DNA of 34,839 nt from Candidatus Heimdallarchaeota archaeon (lineage in GTDB: Archaea; Asgardarchaeota; Heimdallarchaeia; JABLTI01): the NCBI GenBank assembly GCA_030614005.1, contig JAUWKS010000033.1, forward strand, positions 1 through 34,839, read 5' to 3'. The notes under the pieces are model-generated. The model did no database searches and was not told where the DNA came from. It saw nothing but the letters and a program-made list of their open reading frames with translations. Numbering within the stretch: position 1 is the stretch's first letter; the number at the start of each line of letters is the position of its first letter. Positions 7,396-15,176 of the stretch are shown piece after piece. The position numbers and the translations under genes are program-made.

Positions 7396-8337
7396 TTATT
7401 CTTGATTTACAATTAATCCTTTGGAGTCAATGGTAATTGTTGATAATGCTTTTCCCTTCGTTTGATTTAGTGCTGTTGTTATTTTATCTCGAGTATCTTC
7501 TGTAACCAATGCAAGCATATTATCACCTACCCCTGCTCCTGAGAGTTTAGCACCAAGTGCATCATTATCAATTGCAGCCGAAATCAATTCTTCAAGTATA
7601 GATGAACTAACATTTAACGCTCTTAGCAAATCTTGATTTTCGTTCATCAAATTACCCAAAGTTCTTTGATCATTCTCTAATATTGCTTCTTCTGCATTAA
7701 TTACAATTTCCCTTATTCTATCGAATATTTTCTTGGCTTCAATAGGATCTTTGTATTCATAATCACGAACTTGCTGAACAATAGGTCCACTTGGAGCTTT
7801 AAACCCAGTATTGCCCACAACAAATTTTACATTCTCATAAGGCAATGACTTCGGCTTCCTGCCCATTTGAAATTTTATAATACCGCCATAAAGTGAGGTA
7901 GCAATATCTAAACCACTACCGTACCCTTTGAAATCTTGGTTGAAATCAATGCAAATCTTCAGGAATTCAAGTCTGGATGGCATGATATCGAAGTAGGTAA
8001 AAAGTGCTCCATATAGTGCAACAATAAGCGCTGCCGAGCTTCCGAAACCAGATTGAATATCAGACTCAATAACGATATCAAGTGGTTTTTCTGAAAGACT
8101 GTATTTTCTAAAAAAAGTAGCAATAAGACTTGAAACCATATCCAATTTCATCGTTGGATATTCTTCTTGATAAACATTGAACTCTTTACTAGTGAGTAAA
8201 ATTTTATGCACTTTGCATTTTGAGAGAGTAACTGTTAAACGCTTGTTTACAGCAAATACAATTGCCGGTTTTCCTCGGCTACTAGCATGTTCTCCAAAAA
8301 GAATTAATTTTCCTGGTGCTGAGCTAATTATTTTCAT
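7396..8337 (-). CDS. mvk: Mevalonate kinase (GHMP kinase family)
   Basis: This 313-residue cytoplasmic kinase phosphorylates mevalonate with ATP for isoprenoid lipid synthesis. Motif 1 is SSAPGKLILFGEHA (5-18). Motif 2, the ATP loop, is SGFGSSAA (96-103). The catalytic Asp144 lies in GSGLDIATSLYGG. Motif 3 is KLSGAGVGD (264-272), where GAGVGD replaces the more usual GAGGGG. Length is typical of archaeal mevalonate kinases. The gene follows the decarboxylase gene by 30 bases on the same strand and starts at an ATG preceded by GGATGATT, so the two form an operon. Other GHMP kinases are possible but fit less well, given the GEHA motif and the neighbour. No phosphomevalonate enzyme or isopentenyl phosphate kinase is present in the window. 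Confidence 0.88.
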   Translation of the reverse strand: MKIISSAPGKLILFGEHASSRGKPAIVFAVNKRLTVTLSKCKVHKILLTSKEFNVYQEEYPTMKLDMVSSLIATFFRKYSLSEKPLDIVIESDIQSGFGSSAALIVALYGALFTYFDIMPSRLEFLKICIDFNQDFKGYGSGLDIATSLYGGIIKFQMGRKPKSLPYENVKFVVGNTGFKAPSGPIVQQVRDYEYKDPIEAKKIFDRIREIVINAEEAILENDQRTLGNLMNENQDLLRALNVSSSILEELISAAIDNDALGAKLSGAGVGDNMLALVTEDTRDKITTALNQTKGKALSTITIDSKGLIVNQE

Positions 8338-8367
8338 CTAATCATCCTTCGTTTGTTCGAGTATTAT

Positions 8368-9378
8368 TTAAAATAAATGTTCATTTACAACTTTAACCCC
8401 TGGTCCTGGTTTACTCGAGATTATTTTCTCTGGGAGAATTTTTTCCTCAAGCTGTTTTACTATTTCATGCTCAAATTTTGGTATTGTTAAAATGTGTAAA
8501 TTTGCTCCAGTATCTATTGTATAGTAAGCATCTATTTTTTCTTCGCGAAGATTTTCAACGAAATGCATCACTTTTACAGTGTCAGGTGTCCAGAAAATTT
8601 GCGGAGGATTTGAAGTGATTGCTACAGAATGCATTGAAAGGCAATCCATTTCAGCAACTGACCCTAATGAATTGAAATCTCTCTCTTTTATAGCCAATCT
8701 GATTTTAGCAAGATTTGTATCCAAAGTATCTAAACGAGATTTAAAGAAAGGACTTGTCTTTATTGATAATTTCATAGCATCTCGAGTGCTCATTTTTCTT
8801 TCAGGTGTTTTCAATACAACAACGATATCTCGTATATCAAACCAATTTTCATCTGCTAATTGGATAGCGTAGGATTCATTTTGTTCGTTATTGGCAATCC
8901 ATTCAACATAACCACCATAAAAGGATCTACAAGAGGACCCCGAACCTCTTCTAGAAATCATTGATAATTCTTTTTTGTCTAGCTTCAAACCAGCTGCATT
9001 TGTTGCAGCGGATGTTAGTGCTGCAAAACCAGAAGCAGAAGAAGCCAATCCGGCAGCAGTTGGAAAATTGTTTTCAGAATAAACCTTGGCTTTAACATTT
9101 GTTTGAGAGATTTCACGTATAATTGCAAGATGGTCTACAACTCTCTTCAAAGGTTTACCAGTTTGTTCAGTGCCATTCAAAATGAAATTATCTTTAGTTA
9201 ATTCTTCTGAAAATTCAACTGTTGTAGTAGTTGTAAGTGCTTCTGTTGTGAATGAAATACTGTTGTTCATTGGTATAATCAGTTCTTCATCTCGTTTTCC
9301 CCAGTATTTGATTAGTGCAGTATTGGAATGGGCTATGGCTGTGGTTTTCGTTGTGATCACGCTCTTTAGTATAATCAA
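8368..9378 (-). CDS. mvaD: Diphosphomevalonate (or phosphomevalonate) decarboxylase
   Basis: This GHMP-family enzyme performs ATP-dependent decarboxylation of (di)phosphomevalonate to an isopentenyl phosphate. The conserved catalytic set is present: Lys24 in LIKYWGK, Arg151 in GSGSSCRSFYGG, and Asp289 in TIDTGAN. The ATP loop is FPTAAGLASSASGFAAL (105-121). Both decarboxylase types are known in archaea, and these residues do not tell mevalonate 5-diphosphate from 5-monophosphate use. The start is uncertain: TTG at 9378 gives 336 residues, while GTG at 9360 would remove six; neither has a clear ribosome site. It is the first gene of the two-gene operon with mevalonate kinase. Confidence 0.88.
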   Translation of the reverse strand: MIILKSVITTKTTAIAHSNTALIKYWGKRDEELIIPMNNSISFTTEALTTTTTVEFSEELTKDNFILNGTEQTGKPLKRVVDHLAIIREISQTNVKAKVYSENNFPTAAGLASSASGFAALTSAATNAAGLKLDKKELSMISRRGSGSSCRSFYGGYVEWIANNEQNESYAIQLADENWFDIRDIVVVLKTPERKMSTRDAMKLSIKTSPFFKSRLDTLDTNLAKIRLAIKERDFNSLGSVAEMDCLSMHSVAITSNPPQIFWTPDTVKVMHFVENLREEKIDAYYTIDTGANLHILTIPKFEHEIVKQLEEKILPEKIISSKPGPGVKVVNEHLF

Positions 9379-9503
9379 TACGAATTACTAGTAAATAAAG
9401 TCTATTCAATTACTTTCTATTTTACCTATTTCTTATGTAAACACTTAATTAATCTATCAAACCACAATACTTCTTAGTTATTGTAAAAAATGGGGGATTT
9501 CAA

Positions 9504-10787
9504 TTGGAAGAAAAAATTAGCTCAGATTATGTACCACATAATATCAAAAAAGATTTAAATTTTTTTAAATTAAGCATAGTTATTGGAATAATTGTCTTAA
9601 GCATTTATACAATACGTAAATTCATAAATATCCTATCGATATTTATAATAGAAGGATATAGAATTTTACCTAGTTTTATTTTTTACTTTATACAATCTGC
9701 TATAATAATAACAATGATTCTTATTACTTTAAGCAGTCGAAAAGTTGCGAATATTATACCTGAAAGATCACAAGAAAAAATGAAAAATTTCAGCTTTATT
9801 TATTTCTGTATGGTAATTTTACAACTGTTATATTTAATCTTTGAAATCTTATCGTTATCTCAACTTCTACTTGGTGTTATTGTGTTCTTCATATTCTTGA
9901 TATTTGACATTCTCTTTCTAATAGGCTATGGTGCTTCACTCTACATTTTAGGACAGATGTTTGAGTTAGAAAAGGAATTTTTCGAGAATAAAACGAGAAA
10001 GCTATACTCATTTTATGGTATAATTGCTGTTTATGGAATAATTATGATATTAATTGTTTTTAAATTAATCTTACCATCATATAGTATTAACTTAAGAGAC
10101 TTCATCATAGGTGTAATGGGCATTATTATGTTTGGAGAGATTTATACAATCATAAATAAAATTACATCAGAAATGTTTGATTCAAATAGAGTTGCAAAAT
10201 TTAATGCTGAAAATTTGGTGCAAAATGAACAAATTTCGAAATCTGATACCAGCCATCCTAATGATAAATTATCAAATAAAGATAAGAAAATTACCACCTT
10301 ACTTTGTTTGTTTTTTGGAGAATTAGGGGTGCATAGATTCTATGTTGAAAAACCCCTCTCAGGATTATTATATCTCTGCACAGGAGGAGTTTTTTATTTT
10401 GGTAAAGTATATGATTTCATAAGGATCCTTACAGGAAAATTCACTGATGGTGATGGTAAGTTAATAACAGACAGCTCAACAACAGCACAAGTTACTCAGC
10501 AACCTTCTATACAACATCAATTAGCTACCTCTGAACCAAATATTCAAAATATAAAGCAAGAAATGGATACAGAAATAGAAGCTGTAATAGAAGCTAAACT
10601 AGAGGATAAAATTAACCTTATGACTTCAGGTGAAGTAATTGATCTAAATGATATTGCTAAACAATATAGTTGTAGTACAGAACAAGTGAAGTCAATTTTA
10701 AGGAAACTTCTCTCCAAAAGAAGAATTTGTGGTTCCTTAAACCTCGTCAAAGATATTTTTACAACAAAAGAAATTCAAATAAAATGA
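9504..10787 (+). CDS. Polytopic membrane protein with TM2 domain and C-terminal winged helix
   Basis: This 427-residue protein has five or six hydrophobic helices in its first 225 residues, which match no family I know. A TM2 domain follows (about 260-320): two helices joined by a short turn with GELGVHRFYVEKPLSG and the end GKFTDGDGKLI. After a polar linker, residues 366-420 look like a small winged helix (DLNDIAKQYSCSTEQVKSIL, then GSLNLVKDIF). The TTG start at 9504 is backed by a strong GGGGGA 7 bases upstream, and no in-frame ATG competes. TM2 proteins are widespread but poorly understood. A membrane-tethered DNA- or protein-binding module is possible. It stands alone with a poly-T terminator. 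Confidence 0.75.
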   Translation: MEEKISSDYVPHNIKKDLNFFKLSIVIGIIVLSIYTIRKFINILSIFIIEGYRILPSFIFYFIQSAIIITMILITLSSRKVANIIPERSQEKMKNFSFIYFCMVILQLLYLIFEILSLSQLLLGVIVFFIFLIFDILFLIGYGASLYILGQMFELEKEFFENKTRKLYSFYGIIAVYGIIMILIVFKLILPSYSINLRDFIIGVMGIIMFGEIYTIINKITSEMFDSNRVAKFNAENLVQNEQISKSDTSHPNDKLSNKDKKITTLLCLFFGELGVHRFYVEKPLSGLLYLCTGGVFYFGKVYDFIRILTGKFTDGDGKLITDSSTTAQVTQQPSIQHQLATSEPNIQNIKQEMDTEIEAVIEAKLEDKINLMTSGEVIDLNDIAKQYSCSTEQVKSILRKLLSKRRICGSLNLVKDIFTTKEIQIK

Positions 10788-10807
10788 AAGTAGAGATGAT
10801 TAAATCT

Positions 10808-10831
10808 CCTATTCTTTCTTTTTTCTCTTTA
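10808..10831 (+). terminator. T-rich terminator after the TM2 protein gene
   Basis: A pyrimidine tract with a run of six T and several shorter ones lies 20 bases after the stop codon. No hairpin is evident. Confidence 0.4.
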
Positions 10832-10871
10832 TTAAAACCGATTTGCTCTATATCTTTCAATTTAACTGACA

Positions 10872-10886
10872 AATTTTTATTTAAAT
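10872..10886 (+). promoter_or_regulatory. TATA-like element for the membrane protein at 10933
   Basis: AATTTTTATTTAAAT lies about 55 bases before the first ATG. This would leave a leader of some 25-45 bases. Confidence 0.35.
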
Positions 10887-10932
10887 AAAGTACATCACAC
10901 TGCTTCCTTGTTAAGCACAAATTACAAAAATA

Positions 10933-11673
10933 ATGAAGAGCTACTCTTTTATTATGTCTGAAAAGAATTTTGTAAAATTATGTGGAGTAAGCTCTATTAT
11001 CAGTGCATTTGCATATATTGGCACGGTTATTTTTTCTAGTGTAGCAGGAGTAGTAAATCCTGAAAACCTCACAGGAATGGCTGCTTTTTTGCAAAACTGG
11101 TATGATGCAAGAGTGCTGATGTCCGCTTATGGATGGTTCGGTATTTTAGGGTCACTCTTTACTTTACCTCTCATAGTAGGAATGTATCAAGTACTAAGAA
11201 AACAAGCACCTTGGCAATGGGCACCTATTGCAATTATCTTTCATGGGGTACTATTGCTAACTATTGCATATACTATACCTCTAGTGATTTCCTTTAATTT
11301 AGCTCCAAGATTTGTTACTGAAACTCAACCAGAACTATTATCTTCAATAATGGTTACAACAGAAGTATTACGAACTATAGAAGATGTTTGTGTAAAAGTT
11401 GGAACAATTTTAACCCTACTAACAGGAATAAGCATTATGGCAATCATCGATTGGAAAGAATCGAGATTCCCAAGAGGAATAAATATTCTAGCAATTGTAA
11501 CTGGTATAATCAGTTTATCTTTCCTTGGAACTTTTACCACAACTGGAATAGTTTACACTATCTTCAATATAACGTCCATTGTTAGTTTAGGATTGATGCT
11601 ATTGTGGATGATAGCAATAGGAATAGTAATGATTTTACCAATGAAAGCTGTTGAAAGTGAAGAAGAGAAGTGA
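10933..11673 (+). CDS. Six-helix membrane protein (DUF4386-like), paralogue of 13511-14269
   Basis: This is a 246-residue integral membrane protein with about six helices. It has the general look of DUF4386-type proteins (GVSSIISAFAYIGTV near the start, a long extracytoplasmic loop after helix 1, a short acidic tail). The segment FNLAPRFV followed by two residues and QPELL aligns with FELAPSFV-x-x-x-EPEK in the protein at 13511, so the two are distant paralogues. The ATG at 10954 (MSEKNF), 21 bases further in, is an equally good start. Function is unknown. Confidence 0.65.
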   Translation: MKSYSFIMSEKNFVKLCGVSSIISAFAYIGTVIFSSVAGVVNPENLTGMAAFLQNWYDARVLMSAYGWFGILGSLFTLPLIVGMYQVLRKQAPWQWAPIAIIFHGVLLLTIAYTIPLVISFNLAPRFVTETQPELLSSIMVTTEVLRTIEDVCVKVGTILTLLTGISIMAIIDWKESRFPRGINILAIVTGIISLSFLGTFTTTGIVYTIFNITSIVSLGLMLLWMIAIGIVMILPMKAVESEEEK

Positions 11674-11796
11674 TTCTCTCTTTCATTTCTACTTTTTTTC
11701 AAGAATTTTGAATGAAAAATTGTTTCTTCAAACTAATCAATAAAAAACGAATTTCTATCCAAATAAATAAGTAAACAAAATAGAAAAAAGAAAATT

Positions 11797-13293
11797 TTAT
11801 TTGAATGAAATTTCTGAACAAGAATGAGTAGAGATTTTCTTTCGTTTCCGATTCAAAAGAATAGGAATTATAATTGAAATAGTAAATGACAGTATCAAAA
11901 ATGGTAATCTAGGCATCGAAATAATCCTTGTCTCATTTATTGTATGATATTGTATCTCAGGAGCTACTACTACTAGAGAAGCGGTTTTTATTCCAAAGTG
12001 ATCAATTTTCCAAAGAAATACTTGAAAACCATTTTGTCCATCATTCACATACCATGAGATAATCATTTCAGATTCCATATCAAGAATAATCTTAAGATCA
12101 AAAATAGCTGGACCCCAAAAACAATATTCATTCTTTAAAAATCGAATTAGTAATTTTGTTTCTATGTGAGATTGATTTTGAGTTGGACTAAAGAGTGAAT
12201 AATAAATTTCAACGGGATCGTAAATTGCAATACTCGCAGATAATGAAGCTATGTGAGTAGAATTCAAACAAACAGTTGTATCTGTGAAAAAATGATCATT
12301 CAAAGTTCCTGAATCACCCAAACTTCCATCAGAATTTAACAGAAATGATTCATGATAGTAAAACTGTGTAGTATCATTATGCACTCGCCAACAGAAATAG
12401 AATGTATTTTCAACCTTATGCAAACGAGCATAGTGGATGAGCATATCTGTAGTATCAAATAGTAAATTTCTACTCTGTTCTATTATACTTGTTGCGCCTA
12501 TAGTATATTTAATGCTAGAAATACTCTCAGAGTCATCATCTACACAGAGAACTAGAGCATCTCCTTCACTATCTAATAATAAATCTTGAACTTGACCCAG
12601 TTCTGTAGGGATTTCAGTTGAAGCTTTGATATTTCCGTCATTATTCATCAGATAGTAAAAATTATCCTTTATTAACAGATGAATTGAATCCGTTTCATCT
12701 AGTAATAATCCTCTAATTGAATCGTGAGGGCAATAATTTGAATTCCCAGCTTGTTCAAACGTATGTACAATTTTTGGTGTTATTATTGTTTCTAAGTTTG
12801 TATTTAATTTTTGATAAAAGATATTTATTCTTTGAGGTATACTAAATTCAATTAAACACCAGAATAAATGCAAGTTATTTACAGAATCGATAAGTAATTG
12901 ATGTAATCCAAGATCATATTCATTATTTAATGCTAAAGAATCTGTATCAAGCACTATTTGAGAACCCTTTACAAGACTTAGATTGGAAGAAAATTCTGAA
13001 ATTAATAAGTTCTTTTCTCCTTCTCGCCACATAATAAATATGTGGTTATTACTTGAACAAACTGTTCTTGGATTATGAACCTCGGCAGTATCTCCTGAAA
13101 TAAGATAATCGGATCCATTCTCAGCAGTAATTTGATTGGATATATCCAACTCTCCACTATCATTTCTTATAGTGTCAGGTGTATTAACAATTATTTTCAT
13201 TGGGTGAGATTTAGTTTGAACTGAATCAAATGAAACTAAAATTAGGATTATTACCAGAATAAAAAGAGTAATTATTTTAGATATCCTTTTCAT
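11797..13293 (-). CDS. Large secreted, membrane-anchored protein, probable beta-propeller
   Basis: This 498-residue protein has a signal peptide (about 1-27, MKRISK then I/L/V-rich). The extracellular part shows recurring WREGEKNLLISEF-type blade patterns, in which aliphatic strands alternate with Asp/Ser turns (for example HLFWCLIEF, FYFCWRVHN, MIISWYVND). This suggests a beta-propeller of sialidase-like or similar repeats. A membrane helix (about 460-478) comes next, with NRKRKK after it. Unlike the other anchored proteins here, it has about 15 more residues after the basic stop-transfer, including a Cys. No Asp-box is clear and no catalytic residues can be assigned. It lies between the two paralogous multi-helix membrane proteins. 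Confidence 0.65.
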   Translation of the reverse strand: MKRISKIITLFILVIILILVSFDSVQTKSHPMKIIVNTPDTIRNDSGELDISNQITAENGSDYLISGDTAEVHNPRTVCSSNNHIFIMWREGEKNLLISEFSSNLSLVKGSQIVLDTDSLALNNEYDLGLHQLLIDSVNNLHLFWCLIEFSIPQRINIFYQKLNTNLETIITPKIVHTFEQAGNSNYCPHDSIRGLLLDETDSIHLLIKDNFYYLMNNDGNIKASTEIPTELGQVQDLLLDSEGDALVLCVDDDSESISSIKYTIGATSIIEQSRNLLFDTTDMLIHYARLHKVENTFYFCWRVHNDTTQFYYHESFLLNSDGSLGDSGTLNDHFFTDTTVCLNSTHIASLSASIAIYDPVEIYYSLFSPTQNQSHIETKLLIRFLKNEYCFWGPAIFDLKIILDMESEMIISWYVNDGQNGFQVFLWKIDHFGIKTASLVVVAPEIQYHTINETRIISMPRLPFLILSFTISIIIPILLNRKRKKISTHSCSEISFK

Positions 13294-13386
13294 TATAATA
13301 AGTGTCTCCCAAATATATTATGATCTTTTTATAATTAAATTATTCTATATTTTTAAATTTTTAAATAATTTTTGAGAGTTTTTAAC

Positions 13387-13448
13387 GATGAAAAAAGAGC
13401 AACTGAAGAAGAAAAGCAATTTTTTGTTATTTATTCTCTTTTTTCATC
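13387..13448. repeat. 13-bp perfect inverted repeat
   Basis: GATGAAAAAAGAG at 13387-13399 pairs exactly with CTCTTTTTTCATC at 13436-13448 across a 36-base loop. It sits in the 217-base gap between two divergent genes, where it could be a protein-binding site or an RNA hairpin in the leader of either gene. A TATA-like TTTTATATT follows at about 13470-13478. Confidence 0.5.
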
Positions 13449-13510
13449 AAATTAGCTAAAGTATGATTCCTTTTATATTGATGGCGCACTAATGATATTT
13501 GTAGTAGCAA

Positions 13511-14269
13511 TTGCTGAAGACTAATTGGTTGGAGAAATCGTTATTGAATAAAAGTCGAGAAACACTTACAATCATTGGAGCCATATCGGCAATAATTGCT
13601 ACAATATGCACAATAGCAGTTATAGCTTTAAGTTTTGTTATGACCAATAGTATTCAAACTCCAGGAATAGAAGCCTATATTGTTATGATAAATGACTTGT
13701 CTACTTTAAACCTGTTGGAGGCGATATTTGGCATTATGAGTGGAGTATTCATTATTCCTGCAGCAATTGGCTTTTTGTTCTTTCTGCGATCGAAAATAGA
13801 CGAAAGAAAACAAAAAATACTCATTTTACCAACGATTACATTTATTCTTGGAAGTGGATTATTAATAGCACTTTATATAATTAAAATAAAAATTATTTTT
13901 GAACTGGCACCAAGTTTTGTTGCAGCGATAGAACCGGAAAAAACACAATTATTAACTCAATTCAATGAGTTAAATTTAATCATAGATATTATTCAATCAA
14001 TAGCTTATATTTTCGTTTATACTTTAGGAGCAGGTACTTACGGATTACTTATTGTAAAAATTGATGAATTAAAAGGCACTCTTGGTTGGACCGCTATTTC
14101 AAGTGGTATTTTTGCTCTACTAGTTTTTGGACTATTTATTGATGGTACATTTGGAGTAATCTTGCAACTTGGTGCTCAAATAGGATCAATAATGTTCTTC
14201 TTTTGGTTGATCAGTATGGCCTATGCTATTCTCTTTCTGCGAAGAGAAGCAAAGAAAGAAACTCTCTAA
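13511..14269 (+). CDS. Six-helix membrane protein (DUF4386-like), paralogue of 10933-11673
   Basis: This 252-residue membrane protein has about six helices and a Lys/Glu-rich C-terminal tail. It shares the FELAPSFV signature and the order of helices with the protein at 10933. The start is weakly supported: TTG at 13511 has no ribosome site, but a TATA-like TTTTATATT about 35-40 bases upstream allows a nearly leaderless message. TTG codons further in (for example at 13529) are alternatives. Function is unknown. Confidence 0.6.
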   Translation: MLKTNWLEKSLLNKSRETLTIIGAISAIIATICTIAVIALSFVMTNSIQTPGIEAYIVMINDLSTLNLLEAIFGIMSGVFIIPAAIGFLFFLRSKIDERKQKILILPTITFILGSGLLIALYIIKIKIIFELAPSFVAAIEPEKTQLLTQFNELNLIIDIIQSIAYIFVYTLGAGTYGLLIVKIDELKGTLGWTAISSGIFALLVFGLFIDGTFGVILQLGAQIGSIMFFFWLISMAYAILFLRREAKKETL

Positions 14270-14336
14270 ACGAGCACTTGCCATTTATAGATTAAATAGA
14301 AAAAAAGTAGCAAAAATGATTAGCTACATAAAATAT

Positions 14337-15026
14337 TCATCTGCTTAATTTTATAGAAAACTCTATCGCATAAACTATCTGATTTATACTTAAACAGAGA
14401 ATACCAATAAAATAGAACAATCCACTTAGAGCACCTATGTTAAGAAGAGCTAGAATTAAACTAATTCCAATAACAGGAATCCAAACAGGTAAAACATATG
14501 CAGAAATTGCTTTCAAGTTAATAGTACTTTCTCCTTCAGCTAGTTTACTCTTTGTAAATGTAACAACAAACTGCACTAGTATTACAAGAATCATTTTGAG
14601 AGTAACATAAGAATAGCTGATATATGCATAATAAAATACCATATCAGTGAAAGTAACAGTGACAATTGTGTATAGAATTACATCTATTATATTGATGAAC
14701 ATTATAAAAATAAAAGTCATAGCACCAATTAATAATGGTATTTTTGCAGAACCTTGTACCAATCTTGAAGTACCAATAAAACCTATTGTTAAAGTAAGCA
14801 TTCCAATGAGTAATATATAACTATAAATCATAGTTCCGATATGCGCAATTAATATAGTTATAAGTCCAACACCTCTACAATGAAAAATAATTTCAATTAT
14901 AGAATAGAAAATTAGAAATAAGTGGCTAATACCAATAATTATTGTACCAGTCTTTATTAACTTCTTTAACCAATTAACCTCATTAGGAGGATTTGAGCGT
15001 TTGATAGTATTTTCTTCAACGTACAT
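14337..15026 (-). CDS. Integral membrane protein, about six helices (unknown)
   Basis: This 229-residue protein has a charged N-terminus of about 20 residues (MYVEENTIKRSNPPNEVNW) followed by about six membrane helices. A short charged loop (KSKLAEGEST) precedes the last two helices, and the end is KLSR. No catalytic or transport motif is visible and no family was recognised. A TATA-like TTTATATACTC (15071-15061, minus strand) lies about 40 bases before the ATG. It is convergent with the protein at 13511 and divergent from the exported protein at 15177. Confidence 0.6.
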   Translation of the reverse strand: MYVEENTIKRSNPPNEVNWLKKLIKTGTIIIGISHLFLIFYSIIEIIFHCRGVGLITILIAHIGTMIYSYILLIGMLTLTIGFIGTSRLVQGSAKIPLLIGAMTFIFIMFINIIDVILYTIVTVTFTDMVFYYAYISYSYVTLKMILVILVQFVVTFTKSKLAEGESTINLKAISAYVLPVWIPVIGISLILALLNIGALSGLFYFIGILCLSINQIVYAIEFSIKLSR

Positions 15027-15060
15027 TTAGTAATGTTCCCCAAACCCATCTGACATTATA

Positions 15061-15071
15061 GAGTATATAAA
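15061..15071 (-). promoter_or_regulatory. TATA-like box for the membrane protein at 14337-15026
   Basis: TTTATATACTC on the minus strand, about 40 bases before the ATG at 15026. It fits an archaeal TATA box with a short leader. Confidence 0.45.
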
Positions 15072-15176
15072 CGCTTACAAAAAAATCATGACAAAAATAA
15101 TTGTTTTAACCAATGTTGGTAAAAAGACAAATTACTTTTAAAAGATAAATAGCAATTATATTAGGGGGAAATTCGA

